DNA of 38,315 nt, taken from SVTX01 sp051867975 (GTDB lineage: Bacteria > Bacillota > Clostridia > Oscillospirales > CAG-272). Of this stretch, positions 31,736-38,315 are shown piece after piece (positions within the stretch are counted from its first letter, which is position 1; the number at the start of each line of letters is the position of its first letter). The translations under genes were made by a program, and so were the position numbers. The notes beneath the pieces were generated by a model. That model did no database searches, was not told where the DNA came from, and saw only the letters and a list, made by a program, of their open reading frames with translations. Location of the stretch: positions 1-38,315 of the forward strand of contig JBJDZM010000077.1 of NCBI GenBank assembly GCA_051867975.1, written 5' to 3'.

Positions 31736-33757
31736 ATGAAAATCGCACTTGCGGGAAATCCCAACAGCGGAAAGACGACGATGTATAACGCCCTTACGGG
31801 ACAGAGCGAAAAGGTCGGCAACTGGGCAGGCGTTACCGTCGACAAAAAGGAACATATCATCAAAAAAGGCTTTTGCCCCGAGGGGCGCGAGGACCTGCTC
31901 GCCGTTGACCTTCCCGGCGCATACTCGATGTCGCCCTTTACAAGCGAGGAGAGCGTCACGAGCGAATACATAAAGACCGAAAATCCCGACGTTATAATCA
32001 ACATCGTCGATGCGACAAATCTCAGCCGCAGTCTCTTTTTCACAACTCAGCTGCTTGAACTCGGCATACCGACGGTAGTCGCGCTCAACAAGTCGGATAT
32101 AAACGAGAAAAAACAGACGGAGATCAACGCCGACCTTTTGTCGAAAAAGCTCGGCTGTCCCGTCATCGACACGACATCGACACGCGGAGCGGGACTTTCC
32201 GACGTGATATCGGCGGCGTGTGCGCGTGTCGGAGAGGCGCAGACCGCTCCGTATTCCGAGGGCGAATTTGACCGAACGAGCAGAGAAGAGGTCGAGAAAG
32301 CCGACAAAAAACGCTTTGAATTCGTAAACGGCATCGTAAACGACGTTGAGAAGCGCAAAATACTCACGAAAAATCGAAACGCGCAGGACAAATTCGACGA
32401 TATTCTGACAAACCGCTGGTTCGGACTGCCTATCTTCGCGCTGGTCATGTTCTTCGTTTTCCAGATCTCTCAGGCGTGGGTGGGCAATTGGCTCGCAAAC
32501 GGCTACGACCTGCCAAGCGGCTTTCACATCTGGGGACTCGTCGACTGCATCGACCGATTTAAGGAAGTAGTCGAGGGATGGATGTCGGGCGCAAATATTC
32601 TTTTGCAGGCGATAGTTCTTGAGGGACTTATCGAGGGCGTTTCGGCGGTGGTCGGATTTTTGCCCCTGGTCATGGTCATGTACTTCTTGCTTGACCTGCT
32701 TGACGACTGCGGATATATGGCGCGCGCGACGGTCGTGCTTGACCCAATATTTAAGAAGGTCGGACTGTCGGGAAAATCGGTAATACCCTTCGTTGTCGGA
32801 ACGGGTTGCGCGGTCCCCGGAGTTATGGCGAGCCGCACGATAAGGGACGAAAGAGAGCGCCGCGCGACCGCGATGCTCACGCCTTTTATGCCTTGCGGAG
32901 CAAAGTTACCCGTAATTGCGCTCTTCGTTGGTGCGTTCTTCCCCGAAAAAGGTTTTGTCGGAACGCTGATGTATTTTGCGGGCATTGTGATCATACTGCT
33001 TTGCGCTCTGCTTGTAAAAGCAATCACGGGCAACCGCAAAAAGTCCTTCTTTATAATCGAGCTTCCCGAATATAAGCTCCCGAGCATCCCTCGCGCGGCG
33101 AGGTCGATGTGCTCACGCGGTTGGGCGTATATCGCAAAGGCGGGAACCGTCATTCTGGTCAGCAATTTCATTATTTATATGATGCAGACCTTCAATTGGT
33201 CTTTTCAGGTCGTCTCGGACCCGTCCGACTCAATTTTAGCAACGCTTGCAACGCCGATCGCCTATATTTTGGCTCCCGTTGTGGGAGTCGTCATGTGGCA
33301 GTTAGCCGCGGCGGCGGTCACGGGATTTGTCGCAAAGGAGTGTATCGTCGGAACGCTTGCGACCTGCTTTGCCTTTGAAAATCTGATCGGCGAGGACCTT
33401 GAGATCGTCGGCGGAGCGACTTCGATTGCCGACAAAATGGAAATAGGAGCGGTTGCAGGGCTTGCATTTTTGATGTTCAACCTCTTCACGCCGCCCTGCT
33501 TTGCGGCGATCGGCGCGATGAATGCCGAGCTTAAGAGTAAAAAGTGGCTGCTTGGCGGTATCGGACTTCAGTTTTCGGTCGGATACAGTGTCTCGTTCGT
33601 AACCTATTTCTTTGGCACGCTTATCACGGGCGGCAGTTTTGGTGAGGTCTGGATGCCGATACTCGGCTGGGCAATAGTCGCAGCGATTGCCTGCGTTCTC
33701 ACAATTCTTGTCGTCAGAAGAAACAGACAGCTCAAAGACGCAGCGGCGAGAGCGTGA
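31736..33757 (+). CDS. feoB: Ferrous iron transport protein B
   Basis: FeoB is the main bacterial Fe2+ importer. The 673 residues start with a G domain: G1 GNPNSGKTT at 7-15, G3 DLPGAYSM near residue 59, G4 NKSD near 118. A spacer region and about eight membrane segments follow, with the Gate motifs VGTGCAVPG near residue 360 and MPCGAKLPV near 385. ACAGAGGAA precedes the ATG. The length is typical for the compact clostridial form. It is followed by an associated Cys-rich protein, as is common. Confidence 0.97.
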   Translation: MKIALAGNPNSGKTTMYNALTGQSEKVGNWAGVTVDKKEHIIKKGFCPEGREDLLAVDLPGAYSMSPFTSEESVTSEYIKTENPDVIINIVDATNLSRSLFFTTQLLELGIPTVVALNKSDINEKKQTEINADLLSKKLGCPVIDTTSTRGAGLSDVISAACARVGEAQTAPYSEGEFDRTSREEVEKADKKRFEFVNGIVNDVEKRKILTKNRNAQDKFDDILTNRWFGLPIFALVMFFVFQISQAWVGNWLANGYDLPSGFHIWGLVDCIDRFKEVVEGWMSGANILLQAIVLEGLIEGVSAVVGFLPLVMVMYFLLDLLDDCGYMARATVVLDPIFKKVGLSGKSVIPFVVGTGCAVPGVMASRTIRDERERRATAMLTPFMPCGAKLPVIALFVGAFFPEKGFVGTLMYFAGIVIILLCALLVKAITGNRKKSFFIIELPEYKLPSIPRAARSMCSRGWAYIAKAGTVILVSNFIIYMMQTFNWSFQVVSDPSDSILATLATPIAYILAPVVGVVMWQLAAAAVTGFVAKECIVGTLATCFAFENLIGEDLEIVGGATSIADKMEIGAVAGLAFLMFNLFTPPCFAAIGAMNAELKSKKWLLGGIGLQFSVGYSVSFVTYFFGTLITGGSFGEVWMPILGWAIVAAIACVLTILVVRRNRQLKDAAARA

Positions 33758-33789
33758 TTGCCGAGAAAACCCTTAGAAAGAGAGAAAAA

Positions 33790-34008
33790 ATGACACTTGT
33801 TGATATAATTATCATAGCCGTTATCGTACTCTGCGTGGGCGGCGCGTCGTTTTACATATACCGAGCGAAAAAAAGCGGTAAAAAGTGCATCGGCTGTCCC
33901 GATTCATCCTCCTGCGGTAAAAAGGGAAGATGCAACGGCTGCTCGGGCGCGTGCGAAAATTGCCGCGACGGCAAGGAAAGGAAAAATGACGGAAATCCAA
34001 AAGTATGA
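33790..34008 (+). CDS. FeoB-associated Cys-rich membrane protein
   Basis: The 72-residue protein has one N-terminal membrane helix (LVDIIIIAVIVLCVGGASFYI) and a tail with nine cysteines (CIGC, CGKKGRCNGC, CENC), the layout of FeoB-associated Cys-rich proteins. The tail may pass iron or sense redox state; this is not settled for the family. I chose the ATG at 33790, after AGAGAG; a GTG at 33754 overlapping the feoB stop is the alternative. It overlaps the next gene by 23 bp. Confidence 0.88.
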   Translation: MTLVDIIIIAVIVLCVGGASFYIYRAKKSGKKCIGCPDSSSCGKKGRCNGCSGACENCRDGKERKNDGNPKV

Positions 34009-34588
34009 CGAGGAGTGTTTGACAGTTATGATATTTGAAGAAAAAAAGATAGCATTAAAGGACGGCAGGATCGCCCTGTTCAGAACGCCGGCGGTCGAGG
34101 ATGCCGAAAAAATGTTGAAATACATAAAGACGGCGTGCGGCGAGACCGAATATCTCTTGCGCTATCCCGAGGAATGGGACGAGGCAAGTGTTGAGGGCGA
34201 GGAGAATTGGATAAGAAGACTCAGAGACTCGCAAGATTCGATGGATATTACCTGTTATATTGACGGAAAAGTAGTCGGAAACTGTGAGATAAACTTCAAG
34301 TCAGGTCTCAAAACGTCGCACAGGGCAGGCGTTGCGATCGCAATTCTCAGGGAATATTGGAATCTCGGGATCGGCTCTGCTATGTTCGCGGAGCTTATAG
34401 CCGCGGCAGAGGCGAGAGCCGAGACGCAGATCGTCGAGCTTGAATTTTTGGAAGGAAACGACCGTGCGAGAGCGCTTTATGAAAAATTCGGGTTTGAGGT
34501 CGTCGGCGAGCGTCCGAATGCCTTTAAACTAAAGGACGGACGGTTGCTCAAAGAGTATTTTATGCAAAGGGAAATTATAAGGGAATGA
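33986..34588 (+). CDS. GNAT family N-acetyltransferase
   Basis: The 200-residue protein has a GNAT core: VVGNCEINF, the acetyl-CoA loop region YWNLGIGSAMFAEL (R/Q-x-x-G-x-G/A replaced by NLGIGS) and GNDRARALYEKFGFEVVGE at the end. The substrate is unknown. The ATG at 33986 follows AAGGAAAGG inside the upstream gene; an ATG at 34028 without a ribosome site would give a protein 14 residues shorter. It is probably in the feo transcript by position, without an obvious link to iron. Confidence 0.9.
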   Translation: MTEIQKYDEECLTVMIFEEKKIALKDGRIALFRTPAVEDAEKMLKYIKTACGETEYLLRYPEEWDEASVEGEENWIRRLRDSQDSMDITCYIDGKVVGNCEINFKSGLKTSHRAGVAIAILREYWNLGIGSAMFAELIAAAEARAETQIVELEFLEGNDRARALYEKFGFEVVGERPNAFKLKDGRLLKEYFMQREIIRE

Positions 34589-34666
34589 TGCTGATTTCTC
34601 CTTGCCGCACCCTCGTGCGACAAAAGCCTCAGAACCAAAGTCCCGAATTTTTTGACATCAATCTGT

Positions 34667-34697
34667 ATCGCTACCCTTCGCGGCAGCGATCTTTTTT
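34667..34697 (+). terminator. Terminator after the feo-GNAT unit
   Basis: ATCGCT (34667-34672) pairs with AGCGAT (34685-34690), extended inside by mismatched G/C pairs, followed by a six-T run. Confidence 0.75.
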
Positions 34698-34753
34698 ATT
34701 AATCAAAAGTCGCCGGAATTTGCCAAAAAGTGATATGAATATTGCAAGGTCTA

Positions 34754-34782
34754 TTGAAAAGATGACAAATGTATGCTATACT
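34754..34782 (+). promoter_or_regulatory. Promoter of the antiporter-TrkA operon
   Basis: TTGAAA (34754-34759) and TATACT (34777-34782) are 17 bp apart with an extended TGC. Transcription should begin near 34789, leaving a 135-nt leader. Confidence 0.78.
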
Positions 34783-34788
34783 ACGTAT

Positions 34789-34923
34789 GAGGAAAAATAT
34801 TTCGGTGAGGCAGGGAGGATCTGCCGAGACCAACAAAAAGAGATAGATATTAATTCCGCATTAATAGTCCGCATGGTTTATAAAACACATATTGATGTGT
34901 GAAATGAAGGAGGATGATATAAC
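34789..34923 (+). promoter_or_regulatory. Structured leader, possible ion-responsive riboswitch
   Basis: The leader has three stems. GGT-GA-GGCAG ... CTGCC-GAG-ACC (34805-34832 region) is a hairpin with a purine internal loop (GA opposite GAG). ATTAAT-TCCGC-ATTAAT (around 34849-34865) is a second, and CACATATTGATGTG (34887-34900) sits just before AAGGAGG. The last could mask or expose the ribosome site. The layout and the Na+/K+ genes downstream suggest ion sensing, but it does not match any riboswitch consensus I can recall. Confidence 0.45.
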
Positions 34924-36228
34924 TTGAGTTTTCTGACCTTGTTCACCATTGTGATTTTTCTTGTAACTGTTATCAGCCTTTTGAATGAACGCTTTTTCAA
35001 AATGCCGAATGATATAGCGTTGTTGCTGTTTTCATTTTCTGTCTTTGCCGTACTGAAGATCATCGTAATGGTTTTCCCGTCCGACGGTCTGCTGTTTGTG
35101 ACGGACAGCCTGAGTGATTTCAGTTTTGAATCCTATCTGCTTGACGGCGTACTCTGCTTCATGCTGTTTGCCGGGGCAAGCAAGGTACATTTCAACAAGT
35201 TTACGTCCAATCTGAGGAGCATCACTCTGCTTTCCTTTTTGACTACGGCAATCTCCGCAGCCCTGTATGGCGCGTTGTTTTTCCTTGCGTCCTACGCCTT
35301 TGGCTGGGGCGTGGACATTTGGACGTGTATTCTGCTTGGCTGTATCGTGTCCCCGACCGACCCCATTGCCGCCACCGGAATCATGAACAAATTGGGGCTT
35401 TCAAAAAACGTCACGACGGTCATTGAAAGTGAATCCCTGTTCAACGACGGAATGGGCGTTGCGCTGTTTGTTTTCATCAAAAGCATCGTTGCCAACATGG
35501 GGCGGGAAAACTTTGCGCTCCTTATGCTGAGAGAAGTGCTCGGGGCAGCCGTCGTCGCATTTGCGGTGTCGGGACTGCTATTGCTTGTCATGAGGTACTC
35601 GCATAAACCGTTTCACCATATACTTATAAGTATTCTGGCGGTTTCCTCGACCTACGTTATCTGCGAGGTCTGCGCGTTTTCCGGCGTGATCGCATCCGTC
35701 ATCTGCGGTATGACCTTTTCCTACGGAATGGAAAAAATGGGGCGTTTCCGGAAGGTAGTAGACAAGGACGACCTGTATTCCCGCTTTTGGGATGTCATAG
35801 ACAGCCTTCTCAACAGTATTTTGTTCGTATTGATAGGACTAACCGTCCTGCGGATCACTCCGTCCCTTACCATGCTTTTGACGGGAGCCGTGGCGATCCT
35901 TGCCGTTATTATTTCCCGTGCGGTCGCCGTGGCGATACCCACTGCCATCAGCCGTACAGGAAAAATTCCGGGGGGCTACAATCTTACGGAATACACCGTA
36001 CTTATGACGTGGAGCGCACTGAAGGGCGGACTTTCGCTGGCACTTGTTCTCAGCACACAGTCCACATTTCCTTCTGAAACATATGCAATTTTGCTGAATG
36101 CAACTTATATTATTATCCTCTTTACCGTTATAGTTCAGGGGCTGACGACCAAAAAGGTATACCATAGGATCGAGCGGCACAAGGCAAAGCGGATACGAAA
36201 GGAGAGTGACAAACATTGCGCATCATAA
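34924..36228 (+). CDS. Sodium:proton antiporter, CPA1 (NhaP-type)
   Basis: The 434-residue protein has about 12 membrane segments and the CPA1 motifs SPTDPIAATGI near residue 141, ESLFNDGMGVALF near residue 167 with the ion-binding ND pair, and TWSALKGGLSLAL near residue 358. It should expel Na+ (or K+) in exchange for H+. The start is TTG at 34924, 10 nt after AAGGAGG. It overlaps the TrkA-like gene by 13 bp, so the two are made together. The C-terminus is a short basic tail without an RCK domain, which makes the separate TrkA-like protein a likely partner. Confidence 0.93.
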   Translation: MSFLTLFTIVIFLVTVISLLNERFFKMPNDIALLLFSFSVFAVLKIIVMVFPSDGLLFVTDSLSDFSFESYLLDGVLCFMLFAGASKVHFNKFTSNLRSITLLSFLTTAISAALYGALFFLASYAFGWGVDIWTCILLGCIVSPTDPIAATGIMNKLGLSKNVTTVIESESLFNDGMGVALFVFIKSIVANMGRENFALLMLREVLGAAVVAFAVSGLLLLVMRYSHKPFHHILISILAVSSTYVICEVCAFSGVIASVICGMTFSYGMEKMGRFRKVVDKDDLYSRFWDVIDSLLNSILFVLIGLTVLRITPSLTMLLTGAVAILAVIISRAVAVAIPTAISRTGKIPGGYNLTEYTVLMTWSALKGGLSLALVLSTQSTFPSETYAILLNATYIIILFTVIVQGLTTKKVYHRIERHKAKRIRKESDKHCAS

Positions 36229-37580
36229 TAGTGGGCGGAGGAAAGACCGCCGAAATACTGATACAGCATCTCGAAAAAAGTAATCATGACATCATCTTCG
36301 TTGATAAACGGAATGACGTGGTCGAATCTGTCACGAACAGCTACAGCGTGAACGGCGTCTGCGGCAGCGGTGCTTCGCGTGCGGTTTTAGCTTCCGCCGG
36401 GGCGGACACAGCCGACGTGCTTATAAGCCTGACGCCAACGGATGAAATCAACCTGTTGGCTTGTTCCATGGCAAAAAGCTTCGGAACTCGCTATACGGTT
36501 GCCGAGGTGGAACGCGAGGAGCTGCTCTCCGACAAATCCTTCCTGGAGGAAAAATTCGGCGTTGACTACATATTGACACCCAAGGAGCTTGCGGCTTCTG
36601 CCATTGCCGATCAGATCTATTTCAATTCCGCCAACCGTGTTGAGCCGTTTTTTGATTCCGACGTTCTGCTGGCTGAGATCATCGTTGACAAGGACAGTAT
36701 CCTTGCAAATGCAAAGCTTGGCGATATCAAGCCGATGCTGAAATCGGACTTTCTTGTCTTCGGTGTGCTTCGCGGTGACAAGCTGATGGTTCCGAAGGGT
36801 GAATTCGTACTCAACCCGGGAGACGTGATAGGGATAATTGCGGATAAAAATGAGATGACAAATCTCTTTTCCCGTGTGGATCTGGTACGGGAGCCGGTAC
36901 GCTCGGTGATGCTCATTGGCGGCGGCGATCTTGGTGAGACGTTGGCAAAGAATCTTATTAAGCATAAGATCCGCGTGAAGCTCATTGAAATCAGTCGGGA
37001 GCGCTGTGAGGAGCTGATAAGTGCGGTTCCGAAAGCAAACATCATTTACGGCAACGGTACTGATGTGGATCTGCTTGAAGAGGAAGGAGTCGGCAAATCT
37101 GACGCGTGTGTTTGCGTAACGGGAAGCGATGAGAACAATTTACTTGCGACGTTGATAGCCATGACAAACGGTGTCAACAACATCATTACGACGATCCACT
37201 CTATTCCGTATGAGCGCGTTTTGCGTAAGATCACGCGCAACATAACCATATCTCCCGAGCGTGCGATTGCGAAAAAACTGTTAGATTATATTCTGTCGTT
37301 GGAAATGGGCAGCAAAGGGAAAATGACGCGCTTTTATTCCCTTGGACCGGAAATGCTCAAGATAAGTGAATTTAATGTACCTGTCGGATTCATGAAGGCG
37401 GGAATACCTTTGAAAAGTGATGAAATGAAACTGAAAAAGGGTGTTATTATCGGCGCCATTGCAAGAGACGGCAGGACTATCATTCCCAAAGGCAGCGATG
37501 CCATTCAATGCGGCGACGATGTCTTTATATTGTCCGAGAGCCACCTTGAGGTGCGCACTCCGATGGATATTTTTTCATAG
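36216..37580 (+). CDS. trkA: TrkA-like RCK-domain protein
   Basis: TrkA proteins sit on K+ channels or antiporters and gate them by binding NAD(H), ATP or c-di-AMP. The 454-residue protein has two tandem halves: Rossmann GGGKTAEILIQ near residue 7 and GGGDLGETLAKNL near residue 235, each followed by a RCK_C segment (GDKLMVPKGEFVLNPGDVI; GRTIIPKGSDAIQCGDDV). The start is TTG at 36216, with AAAGGAG 11 nt upstream inside the antiporter gene. No trkH or ktrB pore gene is in view, so it may serve the antiporter instead. Confidence 0.92.
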   Translation: MRIIIVGGGKTAEILIQHLEKSNHDIIFVDKRNDVVESVTNSYSVNGVCGSGASRAVLASAGADTADVLISLTPTDEINLLACSMAKSFGTRYTVAEVEREELLSDKSFLEEKFGVDYILTPKELAASAIADQIYFNSANRVEPFFDSDVLLAEIIVDKDSILANAKLGDIKPMLKSDFLVFGVLRGDKLMVPKGEFVLNPGDVIGIIADKNEMTNLFSRVDLVREPVRSVMLIGGGDLGETLAKNLIKHKIRVKLIEISRERCEELISAVPKANIIYGNGTDVDLLEEEGVGKSDACVCVTGSDENNLLATLIAMTNGVNNIITTIHSIPYERVLRKITRNITISPERAIAKKLLDYILSLEMGSKGKMTRFYSLGPEMLKISEFNVPVGFMKAGIPLKSDEMKLKKGVIIGAIARDGRTIIPKGSDAIQCGDDVFILSESHLEVRTPMDIFS

Positions 37581-37589
37581 AAAGAAATT

Positions 37590-37920
37590 TGTCGGGAGCG
37601 GCGGGAGCAAGACAGAGCCCTACGACCGGGGGTGATGGAGTCTGCACAAGATGACGATGAAATCAAACCGGTCGACCGGATTTTGATAACCCGGAACAGG
37701 AGAGGTGCGCCACGGTAAAACCGTAGGGTGGGGGCTTGCTCCCGCCGCGGCAAACAAATAAAAATAATCATCATTTGATATATTTGCGCCACGGCGAAAC
37801 CGTAGGGTGGTGGACTTGCTCTCGCCACGACAGGCAAACAAATAATCATCATTTGATAGATTTGCGTCACGGCGAAACCGTAGGGCTCTGTCTTGCTCTC
37901 GCCGCGGCTTCCCCCTCGGG
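37590..37920 (-). repeat. 79-bp repeat array, three inverted units
   Basis: On the + strand CACGG(T/C)(A/G)AAACCGTAGGG begins at 37711, 37790 and 37868, periods 79 and 78. Each unit is followed by a GGGGCTTGCTC-type hairpin arm and AAACAAATAA..ATCATCATTTGATA. It is the reverse complement of the units at 26684-26910. 37590-37710 holds a diverged partial unit and GC-rich filler (CCGGTCGACCGG palindrome). No gene is visible. Confidence 0.85.
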
Positions 37921-37959
37921 GTGAAGCAATAGCCAAAGGCAGTGATGAGGGGTTATCGT

Positions 37960-38315
37960 ATTTCGCTTTGCGAAATACAAGCGGGTTCGATTCGCATAGC
38001 GAATCGCAAAAAGGATATAGGGAGCAACTTTGTTGCTATAATTTCAAGATATGCCCCATCCGGGAATCAGAACCCACATTTGCGCCGAGGTTTAACTTGT
38101 GTCAAAGGGTTTTGAGCGCAAATTAATACCATTCGCAAGCGAATGGTAGCGGGTTCGATTCGCATAGCAAATCGCAAAAATGAACAGGGAGTAGCAATGC
38201 AACCTGCCGGGAATCAGAACCCACATTTGCGCCGAGGTTTAACTTGTGTCAAAGGGTTTTGAGCGCAAATTAATACCATTCGCAAGCGAATGGTAGCGGG
38301 TTCGATTCGCATAGC
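37960..38315. repeat. Tandem hairpin repeats of 147-168 bp
   Basis: GCGGGTTCGATTCGCATAGC begins at 37981, 38149 and 38296, where the window cuts the third copy. Each unit has CGATTCGCATAGCGAATCG-type hairpins and a conserved run from AATCAGAACCCACATTTGCG to ACCATTCGCAAGCGAATGGT, the latter a perfect 9-bp hairpin. The two long blocks (38065-38148 and 38212-38295) are nearly identical. GTATTTCGCTTTGCGAAATAC at 37959-37979 precedes them. GGTTCGATTC resembles a tRNA T loop, but no tRNA fold exists here. Confidence 0.85.

Noticed and set aside
34585..34902. 105-residue frame on + between the GNAT gene and the antiporter
   Set aside because: It crosses a terminator, a promoter and the structured leader, and has no recognisable domain.
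37981..38315. Possible tRNA fragments because of GGTTCGATTC
   Set aside because: Only a T-loop-like motif is present; no acceptor, D or anticodon arm can be formed around it.

Overview
The window looks like the chromosome of an anaerobic, spore-forming, gut-associated Clostridia (Firmicutes), probably Oscillospirales-like. The evidence is SpoIIR, the clostridial PyrK/PyrD-1B pair, an RNase M5-like protein, many textbook TTGACA-17-TATAAT promoters, strong AGGAGG ribosome sites, TTG starts, and a bile-salt-hydrolase-type enzyme. This is inferred from gene content; there is no rRNA in the window.

Layout. 1-9630: de novo pyrimidine genes, pyrC-carB, pyrK-pyrD-pyrF and pyrE-pyrB-pyrI, all on + and separated by intergenic repeats. 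carA and pyrR are not visible. 10221-12294 (-): spoIIR and a CPA2 antiporter. 12632-13087: a DUF3795-type Cys-rich protein. 13315-15114 (-): an ars-like unit (ArsR repressor, ArsP-type permease, Cys-rich mini-thioredoxin). 15254-21867 (-): a complete F1Fo ATP synthase operon atpIBEFHAGDC. Its c subunit carries a two-carboxylate Na+-type site and its epsilon subunit lacks the C-terminal domain. 22176-23582: an SdpI-like membrane protein and a choloylglycine-hydrolase-family enzyme. 23709-24150: tRNA-Gln with a duplicated 3' end and a dense hairpin array. 24367-26517: an AT-rich P-loop kinase-like gene, a possible mobile-gene scrap and a U32 peptidase-family protein. 27418-29414: uppP, an RNase M5-like gene and an unknown gene. 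29447-31058 (-): a predicted ~250-nt structured RNA with its own promoter and terminator, directly downstream of an AlbA_2/HATPase regulator. 31385-34588: feoA-feoB-FeoB-associated protein-GNAT under a DtxR-like operator. 34924-37580: a CPA1 Na+/H+ antiporter and a TrkA-like protein behind a structured leader. 37581-38315: repeats.

How the genes work together. The pyr genes cover carbamoyl phosphate to UMP except the CarA glutaminase subunit. The ATP synthase with Na+-type ligands, the CPA1 antiporter and the TrkA-like protein fit an organism that manages Na+ and K+ actively. The best candidate for something undescribed is the 29.4-31.2 kb locus. There the structured RNA and the AlbA_2 gene have near-identical promoters, each preceded by the same AGTGAAAA(T)TCACT palindrome. 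Four copies of a composite intergenic repeat and several tandem arrays of a 79-bp repeat are also notable. No CRISPR array, rRNA or complete insertion sequence was seen.
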